Shown one piece after another: positions 23,083-34,811 of a stretch of DNA of 64,000 nt. The translations under genes were made by a program, and so were the position numbers. Origin of the DNA: Lutraria lutraria (taxonomy: Eukaryota > Mollusca > Bivalvia > Venerida > Mactridae); NCBI GenBank assembly GCA_964023205.1, contig OZ026851.1, positions 10,953,637-11,017,636 of the forward strand. Reading direction: 5' to 3'. How positions within the stretch are numbered: the stretch's first letter is position 1; each line of letters begins with the position of its first letter. The notes beneath the pieces are model-generated. The model was not told the DNA's origin, made no database searches, and saw only the letters and a list, made by a program, of their open reading frames with translations.

Positions 23083-25101
23083 CTTAGTCAAATTGCCACA
23101 AAAAAAATCAACTGAAAAGAATGTCAAAGCTGTCTCTCTTAGTGTCATGATGTTCCTCTAATTGATTTTCAGGTCTTCTAAGAGTGACTGTGTTGTTATT
23201 GGTTTGTAATTAAATGACTGTTGTTAAGTTACTTTATTGCAAAGGCTTTAAAAATGTACAATATCGGACAATATGACCTCTCATTGAACTTACCAGTGCC
23301 AGTGTATTGATTCTTTTGCCAACTTCCAGCCTTTGTTTACTGGTTATGGTATCAACCTAGGTGATAGATATTTAGCATTTTTCTTTCCTCATAATGAGAA
23401 TTTTTCTAGCTAATATTTTTGGGGAACATGTTAGCCTATGTTAATATGTTTCTCAGGGTCATAGTTCAGTTGGTTAAACATCTATATCCATACATGTATG
23501 TTGTTGTTGTTTTTCGCTCATATGACCAAGTGCTTGTGATGAGCATTTGTGATTGGTCTTTTTTAAATGTCAATGTTCTTCCTTTCTTCTTGAAGTATAT
23601 CAAGATTCTTTGGTTGCTATCTTCCTTATGTGCACTTAGTCATTGTCTGTGTATGATTGTGTGCTCCTAGAATTGTTGACTAATGATTCATTTTGCGTAA
23701 GGTTTGGCATACTTTTTGGTTCATTTCTCCGTCCAAGATTTTGCTGTCTCCTACATGTCACAAGACCCCATTGCATCTCGGGGCTTGTCTGGAGATTTTC
23801 CTTGGTATTGCCAGAATGTGTCAGATGCATGTTTGGCATACAACCACTAAGCAGGTTAAGATTTTCCAGGGTTCCAGAAATCTTACGCCAGGGTTTTTGC
23901 AAGTATAAGATTTATAGTTTTAAAGATATGTATAAATTCTAAGCTTCTGACATTTTATGTGGATCCCTCATATGCTGAATGAGGCATGCATTGGCAGGAA
24001 TGTGTATTTTGCATGCTATTGGCTGCCCTGATTCTTTAGAAATCATTTTCCCAGTACTGATACATGGATGGATCTGGACCCTGTGGAAGCAATAAACTCT
24101 TATGTGTATTATTTTCAATATACTGATAGTTTCTTATTGCAATGAGAGCCCATGTTTTGATTACCATTTAATGACTGTTCTTTCTTGCTAATACAACATT
24201 CTGTAGCTTTCTGAAATTTATGTGTCAGCCTGGACTGATTTTGTATTAGACACAGATAGTTAGGAATTACTAGAATCTATCTATTAGGATCCTCCATGGT
24301 ATATAAATGGCAGTATATTTGAAGGCCGGTATCTATTATTTTATTTCCCCAGCGTAATTTGCTGTAGTTTATGTCGGTTACCCTCCCCCCCTTCCTTCAT
24401 TGTTGTCTGAATGTTTTCTCGATGTTCAGATAATTACCAAATATTTTCTGTTAAACGCCCCTCCCTTTATTAATTCCCCTAACCCTTTTTTGAGAAAAAC
24501 TAAAAATCTTGATTAACCATGAATCCGCTTGGTCTATGTCCAATGTGTCCAAAAGATTGTTAAAACAATAACAGGACAAATTGAAAAATAATGTGAAAGA
24601 TTATGCCCCTGGAGCATATTTTAGGAAATATGTGGTAAATAAATGTACTGTGCCATTAGCTGATAAAGTTTATGTATATTCTATCTTGATTTATTGGTCC
24701 ATTAATTATTCTGATGCAGTTTCGGACATAGACCAAAAAATTAATGACAATACTACTGTGCTTCTAAGGTTCTGGGATGGTGCATGCACATGATGGATGT
24801 TGCAACAATTTTAAGGTTATAGCTTTTCTGTGTTTAAGTGGTTTCTTCACAGATATATCAAACATTTTAATCAGTGCTTTGAGTGATGCGATTTGTTTTG
24901 AATTGTGTATTGCCCACGTAGTTTTCAGAGAAAATATCATTTTTCAAAACTTTGTGTGAACATTATTTTTTTGTAGTGTATAGTTCTTTAGTGATAGGAA
25001 TTGAGTAATTTTACGGTTTCATTAGAATTTGACTGTTTTTATTGTAATGCAAAAACTGTAATTGTTCTATCAATTAATTATGCTTTGATGGTATTTTCTA
25101 T

Positions 25102-25266
25102 GTTCAATCAACCCTTTGAATGAAAGCCACTATTGGGAAAGACACAGTGTGGCCTTTATTTACAGGTGGCCTATATTTGAGGACATTTTGTTCTAAATAA
25201 TGAATTGCAGTTCATAAAAGAATGGCCTTTATTCAGAGGTGGCCACCAATACAGCTTTGATTGTAT
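25102..25266 (+). mobile_element. TACAGTCAAACCTG-family MITE, degraded
   Basis: It shows 'aaccctttgaatgaaagcc', cattttgttctaaataat and aagaatggcctttattcag, and ends 'acagctttgattgta'. Confidence 0.65.
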
Positions 25267-25734
25267 TTTGTAAAAAAAACATTAGGTTAGCATTGTTTTT
25301 AAATCTCTCAGGCTAACATGGCTGGATCAGAAGGTTTGAATCACTTGTAGCACTGGTCAGTAACCCAGGAAAACCAGCTGGATCTGCCGACTGTTGTACA
25401 TTGTATCTACATTTGAATTATTGCTGATTTCTGGTGTAAAACTCAATACCAACCAAAACAAGTACATGGTTGTTGTGTGATTTCGAAGTACAAAGCACTT
25501 CACTGTAACAGGTATCTGCACATGCTGGGTGCAGTATTCTTTGATAATACCTGTGATATTTACTGAACTATCTAACTGAGGAGGTGGGTACAATAGATTT
25601 TTTACGAGCATCGTTGATGAATATTTTGTGGCTTTTGTTCACATGGTGGCCCTTAATCACAGCTTGCTGTTAACTCAGATTTTACTGCATAACTTACTAT
25701 GATTTATGAAGCTTAGGATTTGACCAAAAAAATG

Positions 25735-25855
25735 TTGATTTTCCTCCATATGTAGAGAAGTTGCCTGCTCCTCTTGTAGGGTAAGTAAGTACTGGTAAGA
25801 ATACAGTCCAGGAAAACTGTTTAGGTGAACCGGCCGCAGTTTATAACTGAAAATA
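25735..25855 (+). repeat. Fragment of the 32041-type SINE tail
   Basis: 'ttttcctccatatgtag', 'agaagttgcc' and 'agtttataactgaaaa' parallel the 3' region of the SINE at 32041-32250. No tRNA-like part is recognisable. Confidence 0.55.
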
Positions 25856-25865
25856 TTAATAAGCA

Positions 25866-26304
25866 TACTGAAACCACCGACCAACTGAAACCACCGACCC
25901 TCTCAAACCACCGACCCACTGAAACCACTGACCCTCTCAAACCACCGACCCACTGAAACCACCGACCCTCTCAAACCACCGACCCACTGAAACCACTGAC
26001 CCTCTCAAACCACCGACCAACTGAAACCACCGACCCTCTCAAACCACCGACCCACTGAAACCACTGACCCTCTAAGACCACCGACCCACTGAAGCCACCA
26101 ACCCACTGAACCCATCGACCCACTGAAACCACCGACCCACTGAAACCACAGACCTACAGAAACCACCGACCCTCTGAAACCACCGACCCACTGAAACCAA
26201 CGACCCATAGAAACCACTGACCCACAGAAACCACCGACCCACAGAAACCACCAACCCACTGAAACCACCAAGCCACAGAAACCACTGATCCTCTGAAACC
26301 ACCA
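25866..26304. repeat. 17-bp satellite, partly dimeric
   Basis: Units of the form AACCACCGACCCACTGA repeat about 26 times. In the first half CCCACTGAA and CCCTCTCAA versions alternate, a 34-bp dimer. Because 17 is not a multiple of three, the minus strand is open in all three frames over about 300 bp, giving Trp/Gly/Phe-rich translations. These are not genes. Confidence 0.93.
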
Positions 26305-26631
26305 AGTTTTAGGATCCCACAAAAGTCACAAAAATTTAGTGAAATCTTATTCAAATATATTATGCTAAGGAGTGACTGTACCATTGTTTTCTGATTCATT
26401 ATTTTTATTGGTTGTTTACATTCTGCTTAATGGTGTTGCTGTCTAAGTTTGATAAAAGTTTGCACAAATTGGCAATAAACATGACTTGCCATAAAATATA
26501 TCAAGATGTATGGAGTTAATTGTCAGCTTGCATTACGGATTTACAGCATTCAGTTTACATGAAGATTATTGTTGTCTACTTGATGCTCTTTAAAACTTTT
26601 ATTGTTATGTTGTTCAAATATGCAGTCAATC

Positions 26632-26802
26632 CTGTGAACAAAGGCCACCTAAGGGTGACAGGAAGATGGGCTTTTTGTATGTTTGGTCTTTAAATAGAGA
26701 TTTTTTTTGGCTGTTATATCAGTACATAAATGTGCTTTGAACGGTGTTTCCAACATGCAGGTCTTTATCCTCAAGTGGTTGCACACAGAGGTTTGACTGT
26801 AT
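26632..26802 (+). mobile_element. TACAGTCAAACCTG-family MITE, diverged
   Basis: The left end is gcagtcaatcctgtgaacaa and the right end is cacagaggtttgactgtata. The interior is diverged. Confidence 0.65.
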
Positions 26803-29800
26803 ACACTGTTTCTTGTAATACCATCAGAAAATGTGATGGGCTTTGGCGTCAGGTTGTGACCCCTTATGAACAGGTTACAGGTCATAAACATGTCAATTGG
26901 AAGTTTCAATGGCATCTTCGTGACTTGTTAATTTGTTGGGTGTGTTGTTTTAGTTCACCAGAAATCAGTCATAGGGAGTGATTGATAATATTTAATTTGT
27001 GAAAATTTGTTCCATAATGTAAAATAAATGTTTAAATTATGAGCATCATAAGTGTTAGAAGTGAAATGTGCAACAAGAAGCAATTTATCAGTCTGTGTTG
27101 TGATTAGGTGCATGCAGATGTGTGCATACTTTCAATTTTACTAAGGATATTATGTCTCTGACTCAGTGACATCAAACACTGAATGTATCACTGTATGATG
27201 TTACTGTAAAAGATTAGTGGAAGTCATGTGCCACAGTGAGCTGAACTGAGATCAGCAAGGCACCATAAACGATAACTGCCTTTGAAAATAAGATCTATGT
27301 TTAACCAGATTTTCAACTAAGTTGATAAGCCTGGACATTAAATTGGGATAAGTTGCCATGTTAGGGCAGTTTCAATTGGTTTCCGTTTGCTGCCAAACTT
27401 GGAACATAGGAAGTTGTTACATAAAACAAGCTTAGGGTTGTATTAAGGGTGTTCTGGGACTAAAAATAGGGAGATGTTTCTGCTCAATAAACTGAAAGCT
27501 TGTTAGGTTGGATTGTTGCATTTCCATTATAGAAGTACTAAGTTGTGTGCACTCACATTTGGCCAATGTATACAGTATGTTTTCCCCTCTTGCACATTGA
27601 CCTTTAGCATGTTGAAGTCAAGCCTGAACTACCTGTTTAGCTTGCAGGCTTTTGATTGAAGGTAATTTGGTTACTGATTGACCTATGTAATTATTTAATG
27701 TTAAGGTTTACTTTGTTTTTGTACCTTTGCCTCTTGCTCAATTAAAAGTTTAAGAGTTCAAAGCTTTTTTGTCTCTGTTCCAATGGCATGTACACTCAAG
27801 GTTATGTGATGTTTTGTTTTTTTGCTCCTTGTTTTACATGCATTCATAAAAGAATTTATGATTACAATACCTTTCTGTCTCTCTGTACCAAAGGTATTTA
27901 CCTTTGTAGTTGTATGCTGTTGAGTCGTCGCCTCTTGTTTACATAGAATTCAAGGATTCAGACTAGAATTCAAGGATTCCAAATTCTCTGTTTGTCTGTT
28001 TCAATGATGTGCTTCACCTTTTGTTTATCATTCTTTTGTTTATCATTCTTTTTGTTTATCATTCTTTTGTTTATCATGTAGTGTTGGTGACTTCATGAAT
28101 TCAAGGTCTTTCTGTCCCCTTCTAGTGACATATAGTTGTGCCAGTGTGCTGTTAGCTTTATGTTGTGTTGAAGGTGCGTGTGTCACAAGATGCACTTTTG
28201 TAAATTTAAGGCTATCATGCTCTTATTTTATTACACTCTGACTTGGTTACTTGTTGATAGATAGCTCACATTATCCACTTATTTCACCCAATACTGTTCT
28301 AATCGTATTCCATATGATATTAATGTGTTCTGTAGGCAAATTAATGGACTATAAAGTAATTGATGACTTATCTATTCAATACTTGGTAGAGACATTAGCA
28401 TTAGAGTATGCTATTTGGTATCACTTGTCATGTGGCATACTTGTGTTGCTTCATTCCTTATTTTTGTTGTTTAGAGGATCTGATGTAAGACAAGTATGGA
28501 TTGGGTTGTTTAATGATAGAAGGAACGTGATGTTTTGATGTATCATAATTAATGTGTATATGTCTAAGATGATGGATGGTGCTCAGTATTATTTGTTTCT
28601 ATGTTCACCATTATTTATTTAATCAGTTATTGACATTAAGCTCAAATACTGCAATTACGACACATTATATGTGTATAATGCATCTCCACATTAGACCTTG
28701 GCAGTGCTTTCATTTCTTTTAAATCATGGTGAATGTTAAACATGTATTAAATGAATAATTAAGGTAAATTTATTGAATACTTGTTGAGTCATTTTGAAAG
28801 AAAGATTGAAGATTTGTCACAAATTTCAAAGATCTGTGTGGCTGCTTTAGTAATGTTTTATTGATTTGCCAATAGTAAGGCTGCAATTTTAGACTTTTAA
28901 GGATTTAAGCATAGTCCCAGAATAAAAAAAAGTACAAGTCTTGAAAATTTGGGCTGATTAAAATTAGATTAGGAAAAACTTTCTTACTTTGGACCATATT
29001 TTACCATGTTAACCAAGATTTGAAATAGGTATGCAATACAAATCTGGTTCAAAGGCCTTGTTTAATTGCTGAATGAAATTGACTTAACTCTTAATTGGTG
29101 TTAAATCGCACTTGCTCATAATTATATTATTCTATTGCATTATTGCTTTATTAGTGCCCAGCATAAACTCTCAGTGTTTGCTAGTATTTATCGCCCTGTA
29201 CTAACATTGAGTCATAGCCACGTTTTTTCTTCGATATTTTATGTATCTTGGCTTCTTCTTCAGCTGCATGTTTTATGTCATAATTAAATCTTTGGCAAGC
29301 ACTTGTCATATTTTCTTGAGAAATTACCTCAACAGACAGATGTCATCAGATATTCATTGATACATTCAGTCTGTCAGCTAGTGTTTGCTCGTAATCCGTA
29401 TCAATTGATTATAAGTCGGTAAACAGGATTATGCTTGTAAACATGATGTAATCCAGATCAATATGGTTACATGAAGTAAATTGCATGAAAACGTTAACAG
29501 ATTAGTACATTTTTGTACTCACTTATATTTTCTGGATTGTGTGTACAGAATAGAACAGAATAGAACAGAATATTCATTGTGACTTAACACATTATTATAG
29601 CTTATAATCTATACCAAGAACAGTAAATTAATACATAGAAATGTGTATTATCAGTCAGTCACTAGCCCAAAGTCAGGGAAAAATAAATTTATATTTGCTT
29701 CGATCCAGTAACCCAAAGCCAGGGGCAAGTCCAAACTGATCAAGGCCTCTTATTGAGATGAGAAATAAGAGTGGTCCTAATCTACAGTCGGCCTTTATTC

Positions 29801-29934
29801 AGAGGTTTATTTGGGTTTATTGTAACAATGGTTGTGTGTTAGTGTTTTGATTTAGTGGTGGTCTTTATGTACAGGTGTTTGATAACTTAGATTTGTGTAC
29901 ATTAATTTTCAAGATGCAATAAATTTGTTACAAT

Positions 29935-30115
29935 ACAGTGAAACCTGGGAACAAAAGCCACCCTTGGGAAAGACATAATGTAGTATTAATCAACTGGTGG
30001 CTTTTACTCAGAGGTCATATAGTTCTAAATCAGCATTTATAGTTTCTAAAAGAATGGCCTTTATTTACAGGGTGGCATTTATTTAGAGGTGGGCGCTAAC
30101 ACAGGTTTGACAGTG
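29935..30115 (+). mobile_element. TACAGTCAAACCTG-family MITE
   Basis: It runs from acagtgaaacctgggaac to gctaacacaggtttgacagt, with 'aaaagaatggcctttattta' in the middle. Confidence 0.75.
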
Positions 30116-31138
30116 TATTCGTCAGAAGAAAAATACAGATATGCGTACATATAAATTAGACTATATAGAAGTGATATTTTTTTTCTAAGGGAAATTTTAT
30201 GGGAATAATATTAATGAAATTACTTATTAATTATATTACTGTTGTAATTCTGTCATGGAGTTTTCACAAATTAGAAAAAAATACAAAGAAGTACCTGTTA
30301 GCTTAACATTTTAAATGAATTTAAGATTAGTTTTATTGTATATAATGACAAGGTCGTATATATTTCGCAATAATAAAAAAATGGTATGTTGGTGGCGATG
30401 TTTAAATGAGAAATACTAATTATGGGTTGGTTTAGAGGGTATTGTTTTACTGTACTGGTCGCTTTATTGTTGTAATGTGCAGAATTTCAAGGGGATAACC
30501 AGTTTACAGAGGTAAATTGTATAGTGAAAATATTGGGACCGAAAATATTGACAGATTTACTGATAGAGGAACCGATCTATAGGGTTTCTACTGTAATTAG
30601 TGCAGAGGAGAATGTGTATTTTAGTTAATTGATATGTGGCTATAATGTTTTAACAATTTCAGTTGATAGCTGTATGTGCATATATAGAATGTTATATAAA
30701 TAATGTAAGCTATAGTGATGTAACTTATTACAAGAAGGTGATCTTATACTGTAGTATTTTATGTCTACACATTGGTAAATTAAAAAAATCCCCACCTACA
30801 TTATGATTGATGTACCTCAAGCTGTGAGTAGGTTTAGAGGGGAGTTCATCTTTATTTGAAGTATATTGTGTATCCTATGTCCTCTATTTTGTAATTTGTT
30901 CAGATATCACATGACTGCCTCACTGCACAATCCTTTTATTATCAAAATCTTTGCCAAATTCAGGGTAGTTAATTTAGGACGCATATATTCATTCGGTTAG
31001 TTTCTATGGCAACTGTTACGCAGGTAAAAACTGTCAAAGAAAATGACTTCTAGTATATGTTGATCCTTGATAGTCTTGGTTAAAAATTTTAACTAAATTT
31101 GTTCTAATTGAGGTTCAAACTTGCAACAATTATGGGTT

Positions 31139-31402
31139 ATTATTAATTAACTATTCTATATTAGGCGCGTTTTCACTTCAAATGCAGGGCCAATATGAAG
31201 TTCACCTCGACATTATGAACACAAAACTCGGCCATTATGAAAAACATGGCTTTGTGAAAAAAACTCAGCTATTATGAGATTCGGTCATTCTGTTCGCCTG
31301 TCCAGCTCGGCCATTATGAAACCGCTGCTATATTGTTAATTATTAATTAGCTATTCAATATTAGGCCTTTTTCCCTTCAAATGCAGGGCTGCTGCTGTAT
31401 TG
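31139..31402 (+). repeat. Direct repeat flanking GGCCATTATGAA-rich sequence
   Basis: 'ctattctatattaggc' with 'ttcaaatgcagggc' (31139-31190) recurs at 31338-31390 with small changes. Between them lie several CCATTATGAA motifs. The origin is not recognised. Confidence 0.6.
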
Positions 31403-31560
31403 TATAGTTAATTAACAAAATTGTCGATAAGTAAGTGTTTTCTTAATGGCCTTGTTATTTGGCCTCAGGTTGATATGACAATCTTCAGCTCAATAACAAG
31501 GCCATTAGGAAAATACTTAATTATTAATATCATAATTACTAGTCTGAGATACTGTGCATA

Positions 31561-31767
31561 CTGTGGAATCATTAATTTTCGTTGGGGATTTAAATTCGTG
31601 GATACCGTGGGTCGGTTCATCCACGAAATCAAATCCCCACAAATTTAAATGCAGAGACAAGGCATTTCTTTTCAAAAATCAAAATCCACAAATTTATGTC
31701 CCCACGAAATAGCCATTTTAGTAAAAAACACGAAAATTGAGCCCAACGAAAATAAATGAAAATACAG
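31561..31767. mobile_element. 207-bp TA-flanked MITE with ATTTTCGTTGGGG termini
   Basis: The ends CTGTGGAATCATTAATTTTC and GAAAATAAATGAAAATACAG form an imperfect inverted repeat, with TA immediately outside both. An inner palindrome (TCGTGGATACC, CCACGAAATCAAATCCCC) adds secondary structure. I recognise this general type from bivalve genomes. It is non-autonomous. Confidence 0.75.
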
Positions 31768-32040
31768 TATGTTTCTTGATTATGGCAACTTTTCATCTAG
31801 TTACACCCTGTTACCAAGGAGTGGTCTCTATTGATAGGGTTTTCTGTAGTTTACTCTTAAACCACAATATACAGATTTATGAATAGATTTACTTATGAAC
31901 CATCAAACCTGTACTCAAAGACCATCAAACGAAATATGAACTTTAACCTTTCTGCTCAGTTGGCCTTTATTCTGAGGTTAAATTTAATTAATTATACCCA
32001 TGAATGTGTCTCATGCTGAAGCTTTTGTACTCTGATTGGC

Positions 32041-32250
32041 AGCTTAGGCTGTGTCCAGTAGTTAGTGCGCTGGATTTGTAACACCGGCAATCCTGGTTCG
32101 ATTCTCAAACATGGCAGGTCATACCCTTCCATGACAATTTGACAATAATTTTCCTCCATATGTAGTGAAATTACCAGTTCCTTATGGTAGGGTTATTTAG
32201 TGTTGGTTAGAATTCAGTCCTAGATGAATTGGCAGTTGCATATAACTGAA
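32041..32250 (+). mobile_element. tRNA-derived SINE
   Basis: The tRNA-like head has an A-box-like stretch (GTCCAGTAGTTAGTGCGC) and a B-box-like GGTTCGATTCTC about 45 nt later. The tail has 'ttttcctccatatgtag', matching the fragment at 25735-25855. It does not fold as a full functional tRNA as far as I can see. Confidence 0.7.
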
Positions 32251-32659
32251 AAATTGTTAAAAAATTGTTGAAAAATGGTGTCAATTAAACTCAATGAAAT
32301 AGATGAACTCAACTTGGCCTTTATTCACCAGTGACTGCTGTCTGAGGTTTGTTTATAGATGGGTTCATAAATTCAAATCATAATCACCATGACACAAGGA
32401 GTTGAATTTTAATGTCCTCAGCATCGTCGGTTATGCTTAACTAATTGTTGCAATTCTCAGTCAGTTTAATGTACAGTCTTCCTGTTAAATTTCATATGTA
32501 GATATTGTATGCGGTTTTATTAAGTTAGATTTATTTACATGATAGATTTATCATGATTTATCATCATTTCTACATTAATTTAAACATCTTACATATTCTA
32601 TGTATTTAATATGGTTATGATTTTAACTTTATGAAGTGGATTTAACTGTATGTTTGTTA

Positions 32660-32835
32660 TACTTTGTGAGTGCATGCTAAACAAGGATATATTTATTAGT
32701 GCTAAACAAGGATATATCTACAAGCGCTTAACAAGGAGTTAGTGGTGAACTAGTGCTAAGCAAGGGTATATTTACTAGTGCTAAACAAGTGTTTGTTTAT
32801 GAGTGTAACAAGTGCTAAAACAAAGATATATATTC
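32660..32835. repeat. Irregular GTGCTAAACAAGGATATAT repeat
   Basis: About six copies of GCTAAACAAGGATATAT-like text recur at irregular spacing with variants (gcttaacaagg, gctaagcaaggg). It is a degenerate minisatellite. Confidence 0.7.
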
Positions 32836-33405
32836 AAAAAGTGCCAAATTTTATGTGGGTATAGGAATGATATATTTTTGTGTTATATTCATTAAAATTA
32901 TTTACTTCTCACTGGGATTACCTAGGTATTAATATAATTGAGAAATTCAATTATTATTATGCATTATTATTAACTGGGGCAAGCTTTCTTAATGCTAATG
33001 TAAACTATTTGACTGATTTTTAGTGACACATGCCTTATAAAAATCAAGGGTGTAATTTTTCTGCACATAGTTTGTATTGAAAATTGCAATCTTGACACAA
33101 TCAAATCTTGTTTGTTGAATTGGACTGTCACATGACCTGTTTCTAACAGTCACATGACCTGTTTCTTTCAGTCACATGACCAATTCCCAACAGTGGTATA
33201 TTTTGTTTGGAGGGACATTATGTTAACCTGAGCTTAGTTCTTTTTTTTGCTCTGTTACATACCTTCGTTTTCTGAATAGGCAGGTAATTAGTGGATAATT
33301 TGAGAAGTTGTTACAGAAGAACAAATCCCATCATAGTATTAGGTACTTTCTCATTGAGGATAATTCTGTTTAGATTTATGTTTTTTTAGGTTGGAAAGAA
33401 ACGTA

Positions 33406-33554
33406 CTATAAAACCTCAGTATGAAGACCTTTGTGTAGTAAAATATTCATATAGAAGTGGTCTTATTATCAGGTTGGTCTATACAGATGGTCTCATGCTC
33501 ATGCTAAAACTATGAAATTGTTACATTGAGAAGGTCACTAAGTGAGATTTACTG
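33406..33554. mobile_element. TA-flanked MITE relative
   Basis: The termini are CTATAAAACCTCAG and TGAGATTTACTG, with inner 'gaagacc'/'ggtctat' pairs. It abuts the element at 33557. A terminus-like fragment (acagtaaaatctcacttagt) also occurs at about 12827. Confidence 0.5.
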
Positions 33555-33556
33555 TA

Positions 33557-33718
33557 CAGTGCAATCTCTCCAAAGCAACACACTATGGGAGTAGTAAAAT
33601 TGTTGTTGAGAGGTTGTTGCTCTAGAGAGGTTAAATTAATAGTTAAATCATGCAGTGGGAAAAAATCATGCCGTTGATGAAGGGAGGTAGTTGGTCAAGA
33701 GAGGGCTAGGTTGTACTG
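33557..33718. mobile_element. MITE of the CAGTACAACCTCTC family
   Basis: CAGTGCAATCTCTCC at the left, 'aaatcatgcagtgggaa' inside and 'gagagggctaggttgtactg' at the right match the element at 13903-14109. It lies directly beside the element at 33406-33554. Confidence 0.65.
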
Positions 33719-34384
33719 TCTGTAGTTTTTGATGTATTTTAAGAAATAATGTTATTTAACTTAAGTTGTTCATTTATTTTAATCCTATGAATGGTTACTG
33801 ATTCAGTTAATTAATGTTTATTTTGGCTCTTGTCTTATCATTTAGGTCCTTTGGCTTGTTTGTATCATCTTTGAACTCGTCTCAAAATATTGAATTCTGA
33901 TTGTTGTTCACTCCTAAAATTGACCAATGGCAGACTTGCATTTGGAGAATGGTCACAATGTTTTGATTTGATATGATTCCTTTTTAGGGGATAATAAAAC
34001 CCAGGAAATAACAGAAACTATGTCTTGTAGGGTTGTGATCAAACAAATGTTCTGACAGTGAGTTATTCTCTAAGATTTTTTATGCCGTCTTTTGTTGTTC
34101 TGGGCTAATTAGTGCTTTCCGTGTTTATTTACTGTGGATTATCCTAGGATCTAGTGAACTGCATACAAATATTGAAGGTACAGTTTTCTGGCTATTTTCA
34201 TGAACAATTTGTTGTTGTCCAATTTTGAACAAATTTATTTGATGTTTTGGTTGACTCATTATGTTTTTTGTGTCTTTGCCAGTGTATTCAGGTGATATAT
34301 TGTTATGAAATGTTAGAGTAACCTCTCTCTTGATTTGACCCCCATGGGCATGTAGTCAGACCTGAAAAAAGATGCATACTGTGC

Positions 34385-34393
34385 TATAAAAAG
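34385..34393 (+). promoter_or_regulatory. Candidate TATA box for the alternative first exon
   Basis: TATAAAAAG lies about 430 bp upstream of the ATG at 34812. A CCAAT motif is at about 33923. In this AT-rich DNA such a motif is weak evidence. A splice acceptor at 34786-34787 (tttctctaatcag) would instead allow an upstream untranslated exon. Confidence 0.2.
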
Positions 34394-34811
34394 TGATATT
34401 TTCTCTGGCATACCATCTTTTGTTAGTATTTGTTATAATGGTGTTTGTTTCACTTTCTTGTTTGTTTTCATCTCTGAGCCGAGTTTGCCAAATTTATTTG
34501 ACCAACTGAAATGAGGTAAACAGTTGTTTAACCTGGTGACGAAAGACGTGATATTTTTTAACCTGATTATCGCTAGTTCTGTTTTTTTTCGTTTTTTTTA
34601 ATGTGGAAAAAAATAGAGCTAGGATTTAATTCTGTTATCTCATTTCAACTTTAAAATATTCTTTTTAAGGCAATCCAAGATAACTCTGTTATCTTGGTAA
34701 GCAAGATTGACACTTAAAGGCGATATATGTGTCAGCCAGTGTGAAGTCTGAACAATGTAAATAAATCAATGTGATTTCTCTAATCAGAGAGAAAACTGAT
34801 TAGAAATAGAC

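Larger units (their letters stand above)
5500..34811. other. 30-kb intron before exon 5, repeat-filled
   Basis: I recognise no protein-coding gene in this span on either strand apart from the alternative first exon at its 3' end. It contains the foldback transposon, minisatellites, SINEs and MITEs listed separately. The stretches between those entries (for example 7860-9170, 11800-13460, 15000-16950, 23100-24980, 26810-29900) look like plain AT-rich intron. The longest open frames in the span are tandem-repeat translations. Confidence 0.65.
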
